Part shown: one piece after another, positions 1-7,507 of the stretch
Layout of the letters: every line of letters begins with the position of its first letter
Position numbering within the stretch: the stretch's first letter is position 1
Source of the DNA: Gammaproteobacteria bacterium
GTDB taxonomy: Bacteria; Gemmatimonadota; Gemmatimonadetes; Longimicrobiales; Gaopeijiaceae
DNA length: 14,257 nucleotides
Reading direction: 5' to 3'
NCBI GenBank assembly: GCA_024638345.1
Contig: JAHEKL010000040.1
Coordinates: forward strand, 1-14,257
Translations under genes and position numbers: made by a program
Notes under the pieces: generated by a model
What the model saw: the letters and a program-made list of their open reading frames with translations, nothing else
The model's database searches: none
Told to the model about the DNA's origin: nothing

Positions 1-418
1 CCTGGAGCCGTTCATCTCGACGGGCGATTTCGGAAGCTTGAAGGAGCTTCGAGCTCCTGAGACCTTCGATTTCCTCGTTTATGGAGAGGACGTCGGAACG
101 ATCCAGCTGGATGAGGACGGTTCCTACTCCATCGACCCCGACGGAGATGGAGCCGCACCCGGGTTCCGGCTTCCAGACGAGGATTTCAGCTACAGGAGCC
201 TGCTCGGGAACGCGGTTCTTCGGTGGGAGTGGAGGCCGGGTTCCACTCTGTTCTTCGTGTGGCAGCAAAGGAGGATCAGCTCGATCACGGGCCACGGCTT
301 CGCGGGAGCTCGACCATGGGTGGGCGACTTCGAGTTGGGCCGGGACGCGGAGGACATGTTCGGAATCGCACCCGATAACATCTTCATGATCAAAGTGAAC
401 TACTGGCTGAACCCATAG
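1..418 (+). CDS. DUF5916-like outer-membrane protein, C-terminal fragment (5' end outside window)
   Basis: The open frame enters the window at base 2 and ends with TAG at 416-418, so only about the last 138 residues are seen. They include RWEWRPGSTLFFVWQQ, then a GDFELGRDAEDMFG stretch, and the end NIFMIKVNYWLNP. From memory this layout (R-W-E-W/Y-RPGSTLF-VWQQ, then N-x-F-x-x-K-x-NYWL at the C-terminus) is typical of the end of DUF5916 proteins. These large exported proteins pair an N-terminal carbohydrate-binding-like domain with a C-terminal region predicted to be an outer-membrane beta-barrel. The alternating aromatic and hydrophobic residues near the end agree with a last beta-strand. No enzymatic role can be read from this piece. 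It converges on the minus-strand gene ending at 534; the 115-bp gap between them holds no clear terminator. Confidence 0.72.
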   Translation, partial: LEPFISTGDFGSLKELRAPETFDFLVYGEDVGTIQLDEDGSYSIDPDGDGAAPGFRLPDEDFSYRSLLGNAVLRWEWRPGSTLFFVWQQRRISSITGHGFAGARPWVGDFELGRDAEDMFGIAPDNIFMIKVNYWLNP

Positions 419-533
419 CCGCAAACCCACAGCCAAGGTCTCCCGACCCCCCGGAAGTTTTTAGTTGGGGCAGTTGGGCACTCTTGGACGAACCTCACCT
501 TTCACTTCCGAGTCCCCTGTGTCTGTCGTCTGG

Positions 534-806
534 TCACAGCGCCTCGAACCAGACACAGCTCACCGCATCTCCGACCAACACCGACTCGAACCGGGCCTCG
601 GGGACAGTGCACTGAGTTTCATCCTGCGCGATCAGCCGATTCGGGGCCTCTTTGGCGATGACGATCTTTCGCTCAGTCGGAGGGATTCCTGACTGCATCA
701 CCAAGCTGCACGAACACGCCACCAGAGAGATCCCCAGCACCGCCCAAAGACGACGGCGATGGATCCGGATCGAACGCCTCACAGGGCTGTCGGAGGAGCT
801 GGCCAT
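534..806 (-). CDS. Small predicted lipoprotein, last gene of the PQQ dehydrogenase cluster; function unknown
   Basis: This is a 90-residue protein that I do not recognise as a named family. The N-terminus is Arg-rich (RRSIRIHRRR, residues 10-19), followed by a hydrophobic stretch LWAVLGISLVAC (20-31). That gives a lipobox-like LVAC with Cys31, so export and lipidation are likely; a single membrane anchor is the alternative. The remaining roughly 55 residues look like a small folded domain with two cysteines (Cys66, Cys84) that could form a disulfide, and a pattern NRLIAQDETQC...VLVGDAVSCVW. The start is ATG, with the SD-like sequence AGGAAG about 9-10 nt upstream. It lies 49 nt downstream of the PQQ dehydrogenase gene on the same strand, so it is probably co-transcribed. 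It may be an accessory to those exported enzymes, but this rests on position only. Confidence 0.6.
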   Translation of the reverse strand: MASSSDSPVRRSIRIHRRRLWAVLGISLVACSCSLVMQSGIPPTERKIVIAKEAPNRLIAQDETQCTVPEARFESVLVGDAVSCVWFEAL

Positions 807-855
807 ATCGTCCCGTCTTCCTGCTCGAGTCCGGTCGGAGAACCCCGGCTCACAC

Positions 856-2553
856 TCAGGGCAGTGCGAACACCCAGATCACGCCGCTCCCATCCGCGAT
901 GTCGGAGTCGGTGAAGCGAGCGTATGACGTGGTCTGGGCAATCCGACCTCCCGCGCCTACGGCGAGGTACTGTTTTCCATCGACTGCAAAGGTCACCGGC
1001 GCGCCCGAGATGTCGCCGTTCAGGCGTGTCTCCCAGAGCAGCTCGCCATTCTGGGTATTCAGCGCGAAAAGCCGCCGGTCGGCCGTTCCCCCGAAGACGA
1101 TCCCGCCTCCGGTGGCTAGCGCGGAGGCCGTCATTGCGACCCCGTTCTCGGTTCGGTATACCCAAGCCCGCTGTCCCCGAACCGGGTCGAACGCGATGAA
1201 CTCCCCGACGAAGTCGAACCCCGGAGCCATCGTGACGCTCGTGGTGAGGCCCCGGTACCTGGCGCCGGGTTCGTAGTCCTCGCCGACGAACGAAACGTCC
1301 ATGCAGGCATTGTTGAAGCCGATGTAGTAGAGCCCGGTGATGGGGCTGAAGCTCGGGGAGTTCAGGTCTCGGCCGCCATGGTAGAACGGACAGACGTTGA
1401 AGATCCTTCCCGAGTCGACGTCCGCTTCGGTGGGGATCATCTCCGGGTCGTAGATCGGACGACCCAGCTCCGTCCAGCCCGTGATGACATTGTCGTAGGC
1501 TGTCTTGAACGCCTGGATGAACTCCCCCGTCTCCCTGTCGAGCAGGACGCCCCACCCGATCTTGCTGGTCGAGATCAGCGCCTTCCGAACCTCACCCCGG
1601 ATGACCAGATCGACCAGCACGCTCTCGAAGGCCGCGCGGTCGTACGTGTCGTCCGGGGCCAGCTGGAAGTGCCAGGCGCGGCGCCCCGTATCCGCATCCA
1701 ACGCGATGATCGAGTTGGTAAACAGGGCATCCCCGGGGCCGCGGAGCGTCGAGGCCCAGGGATACGGCTGACCTGTGCCGAAGTACACCAGGTTGAGCTC
1801 CGGGTCGTAACTGATGGTGTTCCAGGGCGCTCCACCTCCTGGAGGAACCTTCCCACCACTCCAGCTCTCCCAGCCTTCGTCGTCCGGCTTGCTCGGTACG
1901 GTGTTGAAGGTCCAGAGGAGCTCCCCAGTGTCCGCATCGAAGGCCCGGAAACGGCCCCGTGCCCCGATGTCCCCACCCGCGTGCCCCAAGAAGACCTTGT
2001 TGTCGGCGACCAGAGGCGGATGGGCGTGACCCTCACCCGTCTGGTAGTCGCCGGTCTGCACTTCCCAGATGAGATTTCCGGTTCTTGCGTCGAGGGCCAC
2101 GAGGTAGGAGTCCGCGGTACCCCAGTAGACCCGGTCGCCGTCGTGCGCGACGCCCCGTGCCCGGAGGTACGCCTGCGATTCACGGATATCCTCCGGATAA
2201 GCCCGCTCGTAGATCCACTCCACGTCCCCACTCACGACCTCGAACGCTACCACCCGGCCGCTCCCCTCCGCGACATACATGAGCCCGTTCGCAACGACCG
2301 GCGTCGGAACCCAGCGGCTGTTGTCCCGCATCGAGTAGGCCCAAACGAGCCTCAGCTGGTCGACGTTCGTACGGTCGATCTGATCCAGAGGACTGAACCC
2401 GGACACGTCGTACGTGCGTCGATAGCTCATCCAGTCGCCATCGTCGGGGTCGAGAAGTCGCTCCTGGGTGATCGATTCCCATTCGCGTGGACCGGACTGC
2501 GCGATCCCTCCCGTCACGACGACTGTCTGCGCCAAGGTGGCGAGCAGAAGCAC
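856..2553 (-). CDS. Exported PQQ-dependent dehydrogenase (quinoprotein alcohol dehydrogenase-like beta-propeller)
   Basis: A 565-residue eight-bladed quinoprotein propeller. It shows repeated blade motifs such as VVAFEVVSGDVEW, LVALDARTGNLIW, FRAFDADTGELLW, IIALDADTGRRAWHF and LFALNTQNGELLW. By motif alignment with methanol/alcohol dehydrogenases, the catalytic Asp is Asp305 (in DDTYDRA) and the PQQ-contacting basic residue is Lys331 (STSKIG). The metal-ligand positions hold Asp195 (GGDIGARG) and Gln262 (GTGQPYPW) where the family usually has Glu and Asn. The second Asp that marks lanthanide-dependent enzymes is Ala307. The adjacent Cys-Cys pair of classical alcohol dehydrogenases is absent. 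Cys388 and Cys417 match the NVCPF...NNACMD region of the family. No cytochrome domain is present. The called start is GTG with a hydrophobic export signal ending near IAQS, but it lacks a basic n-region and a clear SD. An ATG at 2602 in another frame overlaps the stop of the upstream gene (see findings). The substrate cannot be read; an alcohol or sugar is most likely. The domain call is firm; the start is not. Confidence 0.9.
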   Translation of the reverse strand: MLLLATLAQTVVVTGGIAQSGPREWESITQERLLDPDDGDWMSYRRTYDVSGFSPLDQIDRTNVDQLRLVWAYSMRDNSRWVPTPVVANGLMYVAEGSGRVVAFEVVSGDVEWIYERAYPEDIRESQAYLRARGVAHDGDRVYWGTADSYLVALDARTGNLIWEVQTGDYQTGEGHAHPPLVADNKVFLGHAGGDIGARGRFRAFDADTGELLWTFNTVPSKPDDEGWESWSGGKVPPGGGAPWNTISYDPELNLVYFGTGQPYPWASTLRGPGDALFTNSIIALDADTGRRAWHFQLAPDDTYDRAAFESVLVDLVIRGEVRKALISTSKIGWGVLLDRETGEFIQAFKTAYDNVITGWTELGRPIYDPEMIPTEADVDSGRIFNVCPFYHGGRDLNSPSFSPITGLYYIGFNNACMDVSFVGEDYEPGARYRGLTTSVTMAPGFDFVGEFIAFDPVRGQRAWVYRTENGVAMTASALATGGGIVFGGTADRRLFALNTQNGELLWETRLNGDISGAPVTFAVDGKQYLAVGAGGRIAQTTSYARFTDSDIADGSGVIWVFALP

Positions 2554-2598
2554 CCATTCGAGCCGACCAGACCCGTCGGCCTCTCGGCGATGGGTCCC

Positions 2599-4455
2599 TC
2601 ATGGCAACCGAAAGGCGATCACCGTCTCCGTTGCTGCCACCACTACGTACTGAGCTCCGTCCGGCCCGACGTAGGTCGAGGGATTGGCGTTCCCCCGACC
2701 CGGCAGACGGGTTTCCCAAAGCTCCGCTCCCGTCTCGACGTCCAGCGCCCGAAACCGATCGTCGTCCGTCGACGCGATGAACAGCAGTCCACCGGCCGTC
2801 ACGATCGCGGCCGCACGACCTGGACGGCCGGTGTTCGCTCGATCGGGCGGCAGGCCCTCGGTGAGCCCCAGGGGCCTTTGCCACACGAGCTCTCCCGTCG
2901 ATGCGCTGATCGCGGTGAGCCGGCCCCAAGGGGGCCGTTGACACGGCCACCTCTGGGCTCCCATGGGCACATCGAAGCTGGCTGGACGCGGTCCCCCGCG
3001 GTCGTACGGGACGGGGAAGTCGTCTGCGGCGTCCTCGACCCATCCGAAGGACCCGAGATCCTGACTGAACGCGAACAGCAGATCGCGGGTCGGATCATGT
3101 GCCACGCCCCCCCAGTTCGGACCACCCACCAGCCCTGGAAACAGGAGCGTCGTGCGAGGCGGAGAATTCGGGCCCCGATACACCCATGGAGTGAACGGAC
3201 CCTCGTGGTAGATCTCCCCCATTCCCGCCAACAGCTCGCTGCAGGCAGCCACGTGCTCGGCGGAGGTATCGTCCGAGGTCACGAGATCCGCCGGTTCGTA
3301 TCGAACCCGCGCCAGACCGGTAGGAGCGACTGGGATCGGCTGGGTCGGCGACGTCCGTTCTCCCGGTACCTCGCTCTGCGGAACGGATGTCTCCTCGACG
3401 CCGAAGACGGGCACTCCGGTTGCCCGGTTCAGAATGTAGAGGTAGCCGGACTTGGTGGTCACACCCAGGGCCGGGATGGGCTCGCCATCCGTCGGAACCT
3501 CGAAGAGCACGGGGGCTGCTGGCGGATCGTGGTCCCAGAGGTCGTGGTGGATCGTCTGGAAGTGCCACGCGTATTGCCCGGTTCGCACATCGACCGCGAC
3601 GAGGGAATTGCCGAACAGGTTATCCCCCGGTCGGTCGCCTCCGTACGGGAACGGGATCGGGGCGGCCAGGGGCAGGTACACGAGCTCACGATCGACGTCT
3701 ACGGTGAAGTAGAACGGCCAGGCGTTCACCCCGACCCGGTTGACCCAGCTGTCCCCCTCCCACGTGTCGTGCCCGACCTCGCCCGGTTGGGGCACCGAAT
3801 TGAACTCCCACAGCTTCTCGCCCGTCCTCACGTCGAACGCCCGGGCATTCCCTACGCCCCCGGTCGTTCCGGGAGGCGTATTCGCGCCGACCACGATGAT
3901 GTCCTCGAAGACGAGCGGCACGGAGTTGTACGGAATCACCATGTCGACTAGGCCGGATCGACCGAAGTCGGGAACCGGAGTCCCGGTTCCGGCGTCGAGG
4001 GCCACGAGCCGACTCCCCGCCGCGAAGATCACGCGAGCCCCCGAGTCCTCGTCACCTGGCCAGTAAGCGACACCCCGACGAGAGGGCGGCCCCCCCTCCA
4101 CCGCGTATCGCCACAGCTCGGCACCCGTCGACGGATCCAGGGCGACCACTCGATCCGCCGCAGGCAGGTACATGACCCCTCCGACCACGATCGGGGTGGC
4201 CTGTGAGTTCGGCGATCGAGCGTCCGGCCCCCCGCCCTCTACACCAAGCGAGTACTCCCACGCGGGGGTGAGCCCGTCGACGTTGCCCACGTTGATCTGA
4301 TCGAGGGCGGAATAGCCGGTCCCGGCGAAGTCGCCACGATACATCGGCCAGTCCATGCCCGCGCTCGGCCCCGGCTCTGGCGAGACGCATCCGGCAAGGG
4401 ACCAGACAACCGCGACGGCCCCTGCACGTGCCGCAATGTGCCATGAAAGACTCAC
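2599..4455 (-). CDS. Lipoprotein PQQ-dependent dehydrogenase, membrane glucose dehydrogenase-like
   Basis: A 618-residue quinoprotein from the chosen GTG start. The N-terminus MSLSWHIAARAGAVAVVWSLAGC has a lipobox LAGC with Cys23, predicting a periplasm-facing lipoprotein instead of the five-helix anchor of E. coli Gcd. The mature part begins with a DWPMYRGDFAGTGYSALDQIN blade. It carries hallmark glucose/quinate dehydrogenase motifs: RRGVAYW (126-132), PQPGEVGHDTW (222-232), YGGDRPGDNLFGNSLVAVD (271-289) and WHFQTIHHDLWDHD (297-310). Asp308 and Lys335 (TTKSG) have the same 27-residue spacing as Asp466 and Lys493 of E. coli Gcd, so the catalytic site looks intact. The expected reaction is oxidation of a sugar or polyol, with electrons passed through PQQ to quinone or a cytochrome. 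A longer reading from 4506 exists, but GTG 4455 has GAGGA at 4463-4467 seven nt upstream and gives a proper signal. Its stop overlaps an ATG at 2602, pointing to coupling with the next gene. The natural substrate is unknown. Confidence 0.9.
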   Translation of the reverse strand: MSLSWHIAARAGAVAVVWSLAGCVSPEPGPSAGMDWPMYRGDFAGTGYSALDQINVGNVDGLTPAWEYSLGVEGGGPDARSPNSQATPIVVGGVMYLPAADRVVALDPSTGAELWRYAVEGGPPSRRGVAYWPGDEDSGARVIFAAGSRLVALDAGTGTPVPDFGRSGLVDMVIPYNSVPLVFEDIIVVGANTPPGTTGGVGNARAFDVRTGEKLWEFNSVPQPGEVGHDTWEGDSWVNRVGVNAWPFYFTVDVDRELVYLPLAAPIPFPYGGDRPGDNLFGNSLVAVDVRTGQYAWHFQTIHHDLWDHDPPAAPVLFEVPTDGEPIPALGVTTKSGYLYILNRATGVPVFGVEETSVPQSEVPGERTSPTQPIPVAPTGLARVRYEPADLVTSDDTSAEHVAACSELLAGMGEIYHEGPFTPWVYRGPNSPPRTTLLFPGLVGGPNWGGVAHDPTRDLLFAFSQDLGSFGWVEDAADDFPVPYDRGGPRPASFDVPMGAQRWPCQRPPWGRLTAISASTGELVWQRPLGLTEGLPPDRANTGRPGRAAAIVTAGGLLFIASTDDDRFRALDVETGAELWETRLPGRGNANPSTYVGPDGAQYVVVAATETVIAFRLP

Positions 4456-4462
4456 GGCCCAA

Positions 4463-4467
4463 TCCTC
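4463..4467 (-). promoter_or_regulatory. Ribosome binding site deciding the start of the lipoprotein PQQ dehydrogenase
   Basis: On the minus strand GAGGA lies seven nt before GTG 4455. It favours that start over the upstream ATG at 4506. The 17 extra residues from 4506 would place the signal-peptide core too far from the N-terminus. Confidence 0.6.
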
Positions 4468-4590
4468 GGGTGGTGGTCGACGAGTCGGCGATCCGGACAC
4501 CGCCATCCGCCGCGCCCGGCATCCGGGCCCGGGGGACCGGGATCAACATCGGTGAGAAGTGGGATCGGCGCTAGCCGCGATGCGCGGAGA

Positions 4591-5646
4591 CTACCGGAAG
4601 CCCTGCTGGAGCGCATCCAGGGCGTCGGAGCCCGGACACAGGTCCTCGAACGGGAGATCCACCAGGGGAGTCTCGACGGTTCCGGAGACGCTGTGCATCT
4701 CCAGCGCGGATTCGTCGACGTGGAGCAGGCCCGTCAGGACCTCTCCGTCGCGGAGCCCTTCCGAGATATAGGCGTAGGCACGGTCCCGATCGGTCGGATC
4801 GAAGCCCTCGGCGACCTTGCGAAGTCGAAGCATTCCACCGTCGTGCAATCGGACGTCGATCGCCTCTCCCGGCTGATAGGACGCCCGAATCTCCGGCATG
4901 CGCTCCACGAAGTCCGCGTCCGTCACCTCGGTCAGATGCTCACGGGTATAGATGTAGCTCTTGGTGGACCCTTCGTGATCGTTGAAGGTCACGCACGGCG
5001 AGACCACATCGATGAGGGCGAACCCGCGATGCCGAACCCCTGCTTGAAGGAGCGGCACCAGCTGCTCCTTGTCACCCGAGAAGCTGCGCGCCACGAAGGT
5101 CGCCCCGAGAGACAGACCCAGGAGCACGGGATCGATCGGGGGCTGCAGATTCTCGGCCCCTTTCTTCGCCTTCGATCCCACGTCCGCAGAGGCGGAGAAC
5201 TGGCCCTTGGTGAGTCCGTAGACGCCGTTGTTCTCGATCACGTACAGAAGATCCACATTGCGACGGATCGCATGGGCGAGCTGCCCTAGGCCGATCGACA
5301 GCGAGTCTCCGTCTCCCGAGATCCCCACGTACGTCAGCTCTCGATTGGCTCCGACGGCGCCGGTCGCAATCGCCGGCATCCGTCCATGCACACCGTTGAA
5401 CCCATGCGCCTGGCTCAGGAAGTAGGTAGGCGTCTTACCCGAACACCCGATGCCGGAGAGCTTGACGATCCTATGAGGCGGCAGGTTCAGTCCATAGAAG
5501 GCCTCGATGATGGCGGCGGTGATCGAGTCGTGCCCGCAGCCAGCGCACAGCGTGGACATACCCCCTTCGTAGTCGCGACGCGTGAGGCCCAAGGCGTTCT
5601 TCGGGAGCCCCGGGTGAGCGATACGAGGTTTCGCGATCCAGCTCAT
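4591..5646 (-). CDS. korB: 2-oxoacid:ferredoxin oxidoreductase beta subunit (KorB-like)
   Basis: A 351-residue thiamine-diphosphate subunit. With the alpha subunit it carries out oxidative decarboxylation of a 2-oxoacid with CoA, reducing ferredoxin; 2-oxoglutarate is the likeliest substrate by resemblance to KorB proteins, with pyruvate or others not excluded. CAGCGH (34-39) opens the protein, and GIGCSG follows with Cys68. The TPP/Mg motif is GDGDS (111-115) with ENNGVYGLTKGQ (138-149). SPCVTFNDH (216-224) gives Cys218. Thus the four cysteines expected for the subunit's [4Fe-4S] cluster (34, 37, 68, 218) are present. Its length suits the longer KorB form seen in aerobes such as mycobacteria. 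The ATG start overlaps the korA stop as ATGA (5643-5646), a translational-coupling arrangement. A 135-nt gap then leads to the PQQ genes. Confidence 0.93.
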   Translation of the reverse strand: MSWIAKPRIAHPGLPKNALGLTRRDYEGGMSTLCAGCGHDSITAAIIEAFYGLNLPPHRIVKLSGIGCSGKTPTYFLSQAHGFNGVHGRMPAIATGAVGANRELTYVGISGDGDSLSIGLGQLAHAIRRNVDLLYVIENNGVYGLTKGQFSASADVGSKAKKGAENLQPPIDPVLLGLSLGATFVARSFSGDKEQLVPLLQAGVRHRGFALIDVVSPCVTFNDHEGSTKSYIYTREHLTEVTDADFVERMPEIRASYQPGEAIDVRLHDGGMLRLRKVAEGFDPTDRDRAYAYISEGLRDGEVLTGLLHVDESALEMHSVSGTVETPLVDLPFEDLCPGSDALDALQQGFR

Positions 5647-7490
5647 GCCACGCTCCCGGTCATCGTCGTTGCCGTGGAGCCGGAGTCGTCGAGCGCCTCC
5701 GCAACCTGCTCGATCACGTCGGTCGCGCTCAGCGGCAGACCGCCGTACCGCCGCACCGATGGAAGCCGGTCCCCCGAGAACGGGACCTCGGTGATCAGCA
5801 GGCTCCGCAGCTGAGCGTCCCGATTCTGCTCGATCACGAACGTCCGTTCGTGGGACTCCAGAAACTCCCTGACGGAGGGGTGGAACGGATACGCCCTGAT
5901 TCTCAGATAGTCGACCTCAATCCCCTGCTCCGTCAGCACTTCCTGGGCTTCGACGATCGCGCGATCGACACCACCCAACGCAACCATGCCCAGCTTGGCC
6001 CCTCGACCCTCGGCAGCCTTCCGCAGCACCGGCTCGGGAATCGCGGTCGCCGCGTTCTGGATCTTGCGCGCGATTCGTTCCATGACCTCCGTGTAACCTT
6101 CCTCGTCCTCCGTGTACCGCCCGTACTGGTCGTGGCCCGAGCCCCGGGTGAAGTAGGCGCCCTTGGGGTGCACGCCCGGTAGTGTCCGATAGGCGATCCC
6201 GTCCCCGTCGGTGTCCAGATAGCGGTGGAAGCGCTCCATCGACTCCAGATCCTCGGCGCTGAGGACCTTCCCCCGATCCGGTCGGTACGCGTCGTCCCAC
6301 TCGAGGCGAGGCACCACCCAGTCGTTCATGCCTACGTCGAGATCGGAGACCACGAAGACCGGAGTCTGGAATCGTTCGGCCACGTCGAATGCCGTAACGG
6401 CGAAGTAGAAGCACTCGCCCGGATCGGCCGGGAACAGCGCGATGTGCTTGGTATCGCCATGGGAGGCGTAGATCACCGACTGGATGTCCCCTTGTTGCGT
6501 TCGAGTCGGCATGCCGGTCGAAGGTCCGGTGCGCTGAATATCGAAGAAGACGGACGGGATCTCCGCGTAATACGCGAGCCCGATGAACTCTCCCATCAGC
6601 GAGATGCCGGGGCCGCTGGTCGCCGTGAACGCTCTCACCCCCGACCAACCCGCCCCCACGACCATGCCGGCCGCGGCCAGCTCGTCCTCCGCCTGTACGA
6701 TGAGGAATCGGTTGTCCCCTGTCTCCGGGTCCTTCCGATACCGCTCACAGAAGTGGGAGAAGCCGTCGACGAGCGATGTGGAGGGGGTGATGGGATACCA
6801 CGCAGCGAAGGTGGCGCCCGCGTACACGCACCCGAGCGCACCCGCCGTATTGCCGTCGATCAGGATCGAATCCCCGTTCTCGTCCATCGTCTCGAGTCGA
6901 ATCGGGAGCGGACAGTCGAAGTGCTCCTTCGCGTAGTCGTACCCGAGCTGGACCGCGAGGAAGTTGGAGTCGAGCAGTGCCTTCTTCTTCGAGAACGACC
7001 GTTCCAGCAGCGCGCGGACGACCTCCATGTCCATATCGAGGAGCGCGCCCAGGACGCCCACGTAGACGATGTTCTTCATGAGGATCCTGACGCGATCCCC
7101 CTGGAAGTGATCCACACACAGTTGAGCCATGGGGGCCCCGAGGAAATTCACATCCTCGCGAGCGAGCTTCCCCGATAGTGGCCAGGAAGAATCGTGGAGC
7201 ACCCAGCCCCCGGACCGGACCTCCTTGATGTCCCGGGCGTAGGTCGCCGGATTCATGGCGACCATCAGATCGAACGTTCGGGTGCGCGCAGTGTGTCCGT
7301 GCCGGTTCACACGGATCTCGTACCAGGTGGGAAGCCCCTGGATGTTGGACGGGAATAGGTTCTTCCCGCTCACCGGAATGCCCATGCGGAAGATCGCTTG
7401 CCGCAGCAGTCCGTTGGCGCTGGCGGAGCCAGTCCCGTTGACGGTTCCGATCTTGAGCGCGAGCTCGTTGACCTTCACCTCTCCGGGCAT
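5643..7490 (-). CDS. korA: 2-oxoacid:ferredoxin oxidoreductase alpha subunit, gamma-alpha fusion (KorA-like)
   Basis: A 615-residue protein from ATG 7490. The N-terminal gamma domain spans roughly residues 10-190, starting with KIGTVNGTGSASANGLLRQA. The alpha pyrimidine-binding part begins at GNTAGALGCVYAGATFAAWYPITPSTS (about 213-239). It continues with QAEDELAAAGMVVGAGWSG, TSGPGISLMGEFIG and QRTGPSTGMPTRTQQGD, all classic for KorA/OorA-type subunits. The C-terminal transketolase-like domain (about 450-600) includes KLGMVALGG and EVDYLRIRAYPFHP. The open frame extends upstream to 7637, but that would overlap the flavoprotein gene by more than 100 nt. ATG 7490 begins 17 nt after that gene's stop, with AAGG about 11 nt before it. 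It forms a heterodimeric enzyme with the beta subunit immediately downstream. Confidence 0.93.
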   Translation of the reverse strand: MPGEVKVNELALKIGTVNGTGSASANGLLRQAIFRMGIPVSGKNLFPSNIQGLPTWYEIRVNRHGHTARTRTFDLMVAMNPATYARDIKEVRSGGWVLHDSSWPLSGKLAREDVNFLGAPMAQLCVDHFQGDRVRILMKNIVYVGVLGALLDMDMEVVRALLERSFSKKKALLDSNFLAVQLGYDYAKEHFDCPLPIRLETMDENGDSILIDGNTAGALGCVYAGATFAAWYPITPSTSLVDGFSHFCERYRKDPETGDNRFLIVQAEDELAAAGMVVGAGWSGVRAFTATSGPGISLMGEFIGLAYYAEIPSVFFDIQRTGPSTGMPTRTQQGDIQSVIYASHGDTKHIALFPADPGECFYFAVTAFDVAERFQTPVFVVSDLDVGMNDWVVPRLEWDDAYRPDRGKVLSAEDLESMERFHRYLDTDGDGIAYRTLPGVHPKGAYFTRGSGHDQYGRYTEDEEGYTEVMERIARKIQNAATAIPEPVLRKAAEGRGAKLGMVALGGVDRAIVEAQEVLTEQGIEVDYLRIRAYPFHPSVREFLESHERTFVIEQNRDAQLRSLLITEVPFSGDRLPSVRRYGGLPLSATDVIEQVAEALDDSGSTATTMTGSVA

Positions 7491-7507
7491 CGGATCGGCG
7501 CCCTTGA

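Noticed and set aside
452..510. Inverted repeat CGGAAGT (452-458) / ACTTCCG (504-510) between the DUF5916 end and the small lipoprotein end, as a bidirectional terminator
   Set aside because: Seven-bp arms are separated by 45 nt and no T-run follows on either strand; a chance match is as likely.
2599..2601. The single TGA between the two PQQ genes, which lie in the same frame, read as a selenocysteine codon or read-through giving one large fusion
   Set aside because: Both genes have complete N- and C-termini, including an export signal at the start of the second, and no SECIS-like context is evident. Two separate proteins is the simpler reading.
1378..3951. An 857-codon open frame on the plus strand across both PQQ dehydrogenase genes
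   Set aside because: It is antisense to two clear genes and crosses their junction. Its translation is Arg/Pro/Gly/Asp-rich and has no domain motif. Long antisense open frames are common in high-GC genes with G/C-biased third positions.
4523..4540. GC-rich palindrome CCGGGCCCGG and neighbours as a terminator after korB
   Set aside because: Self-complementary G/C runs are frequent at this base composition and no T-run follows in the direction of transcription.
6225..7178. A 317-codon plus-strand frame opposite korA
   Set aside because: Antisense shadow with no recognisable motifs; korA motifs are continuous on the minus strand.
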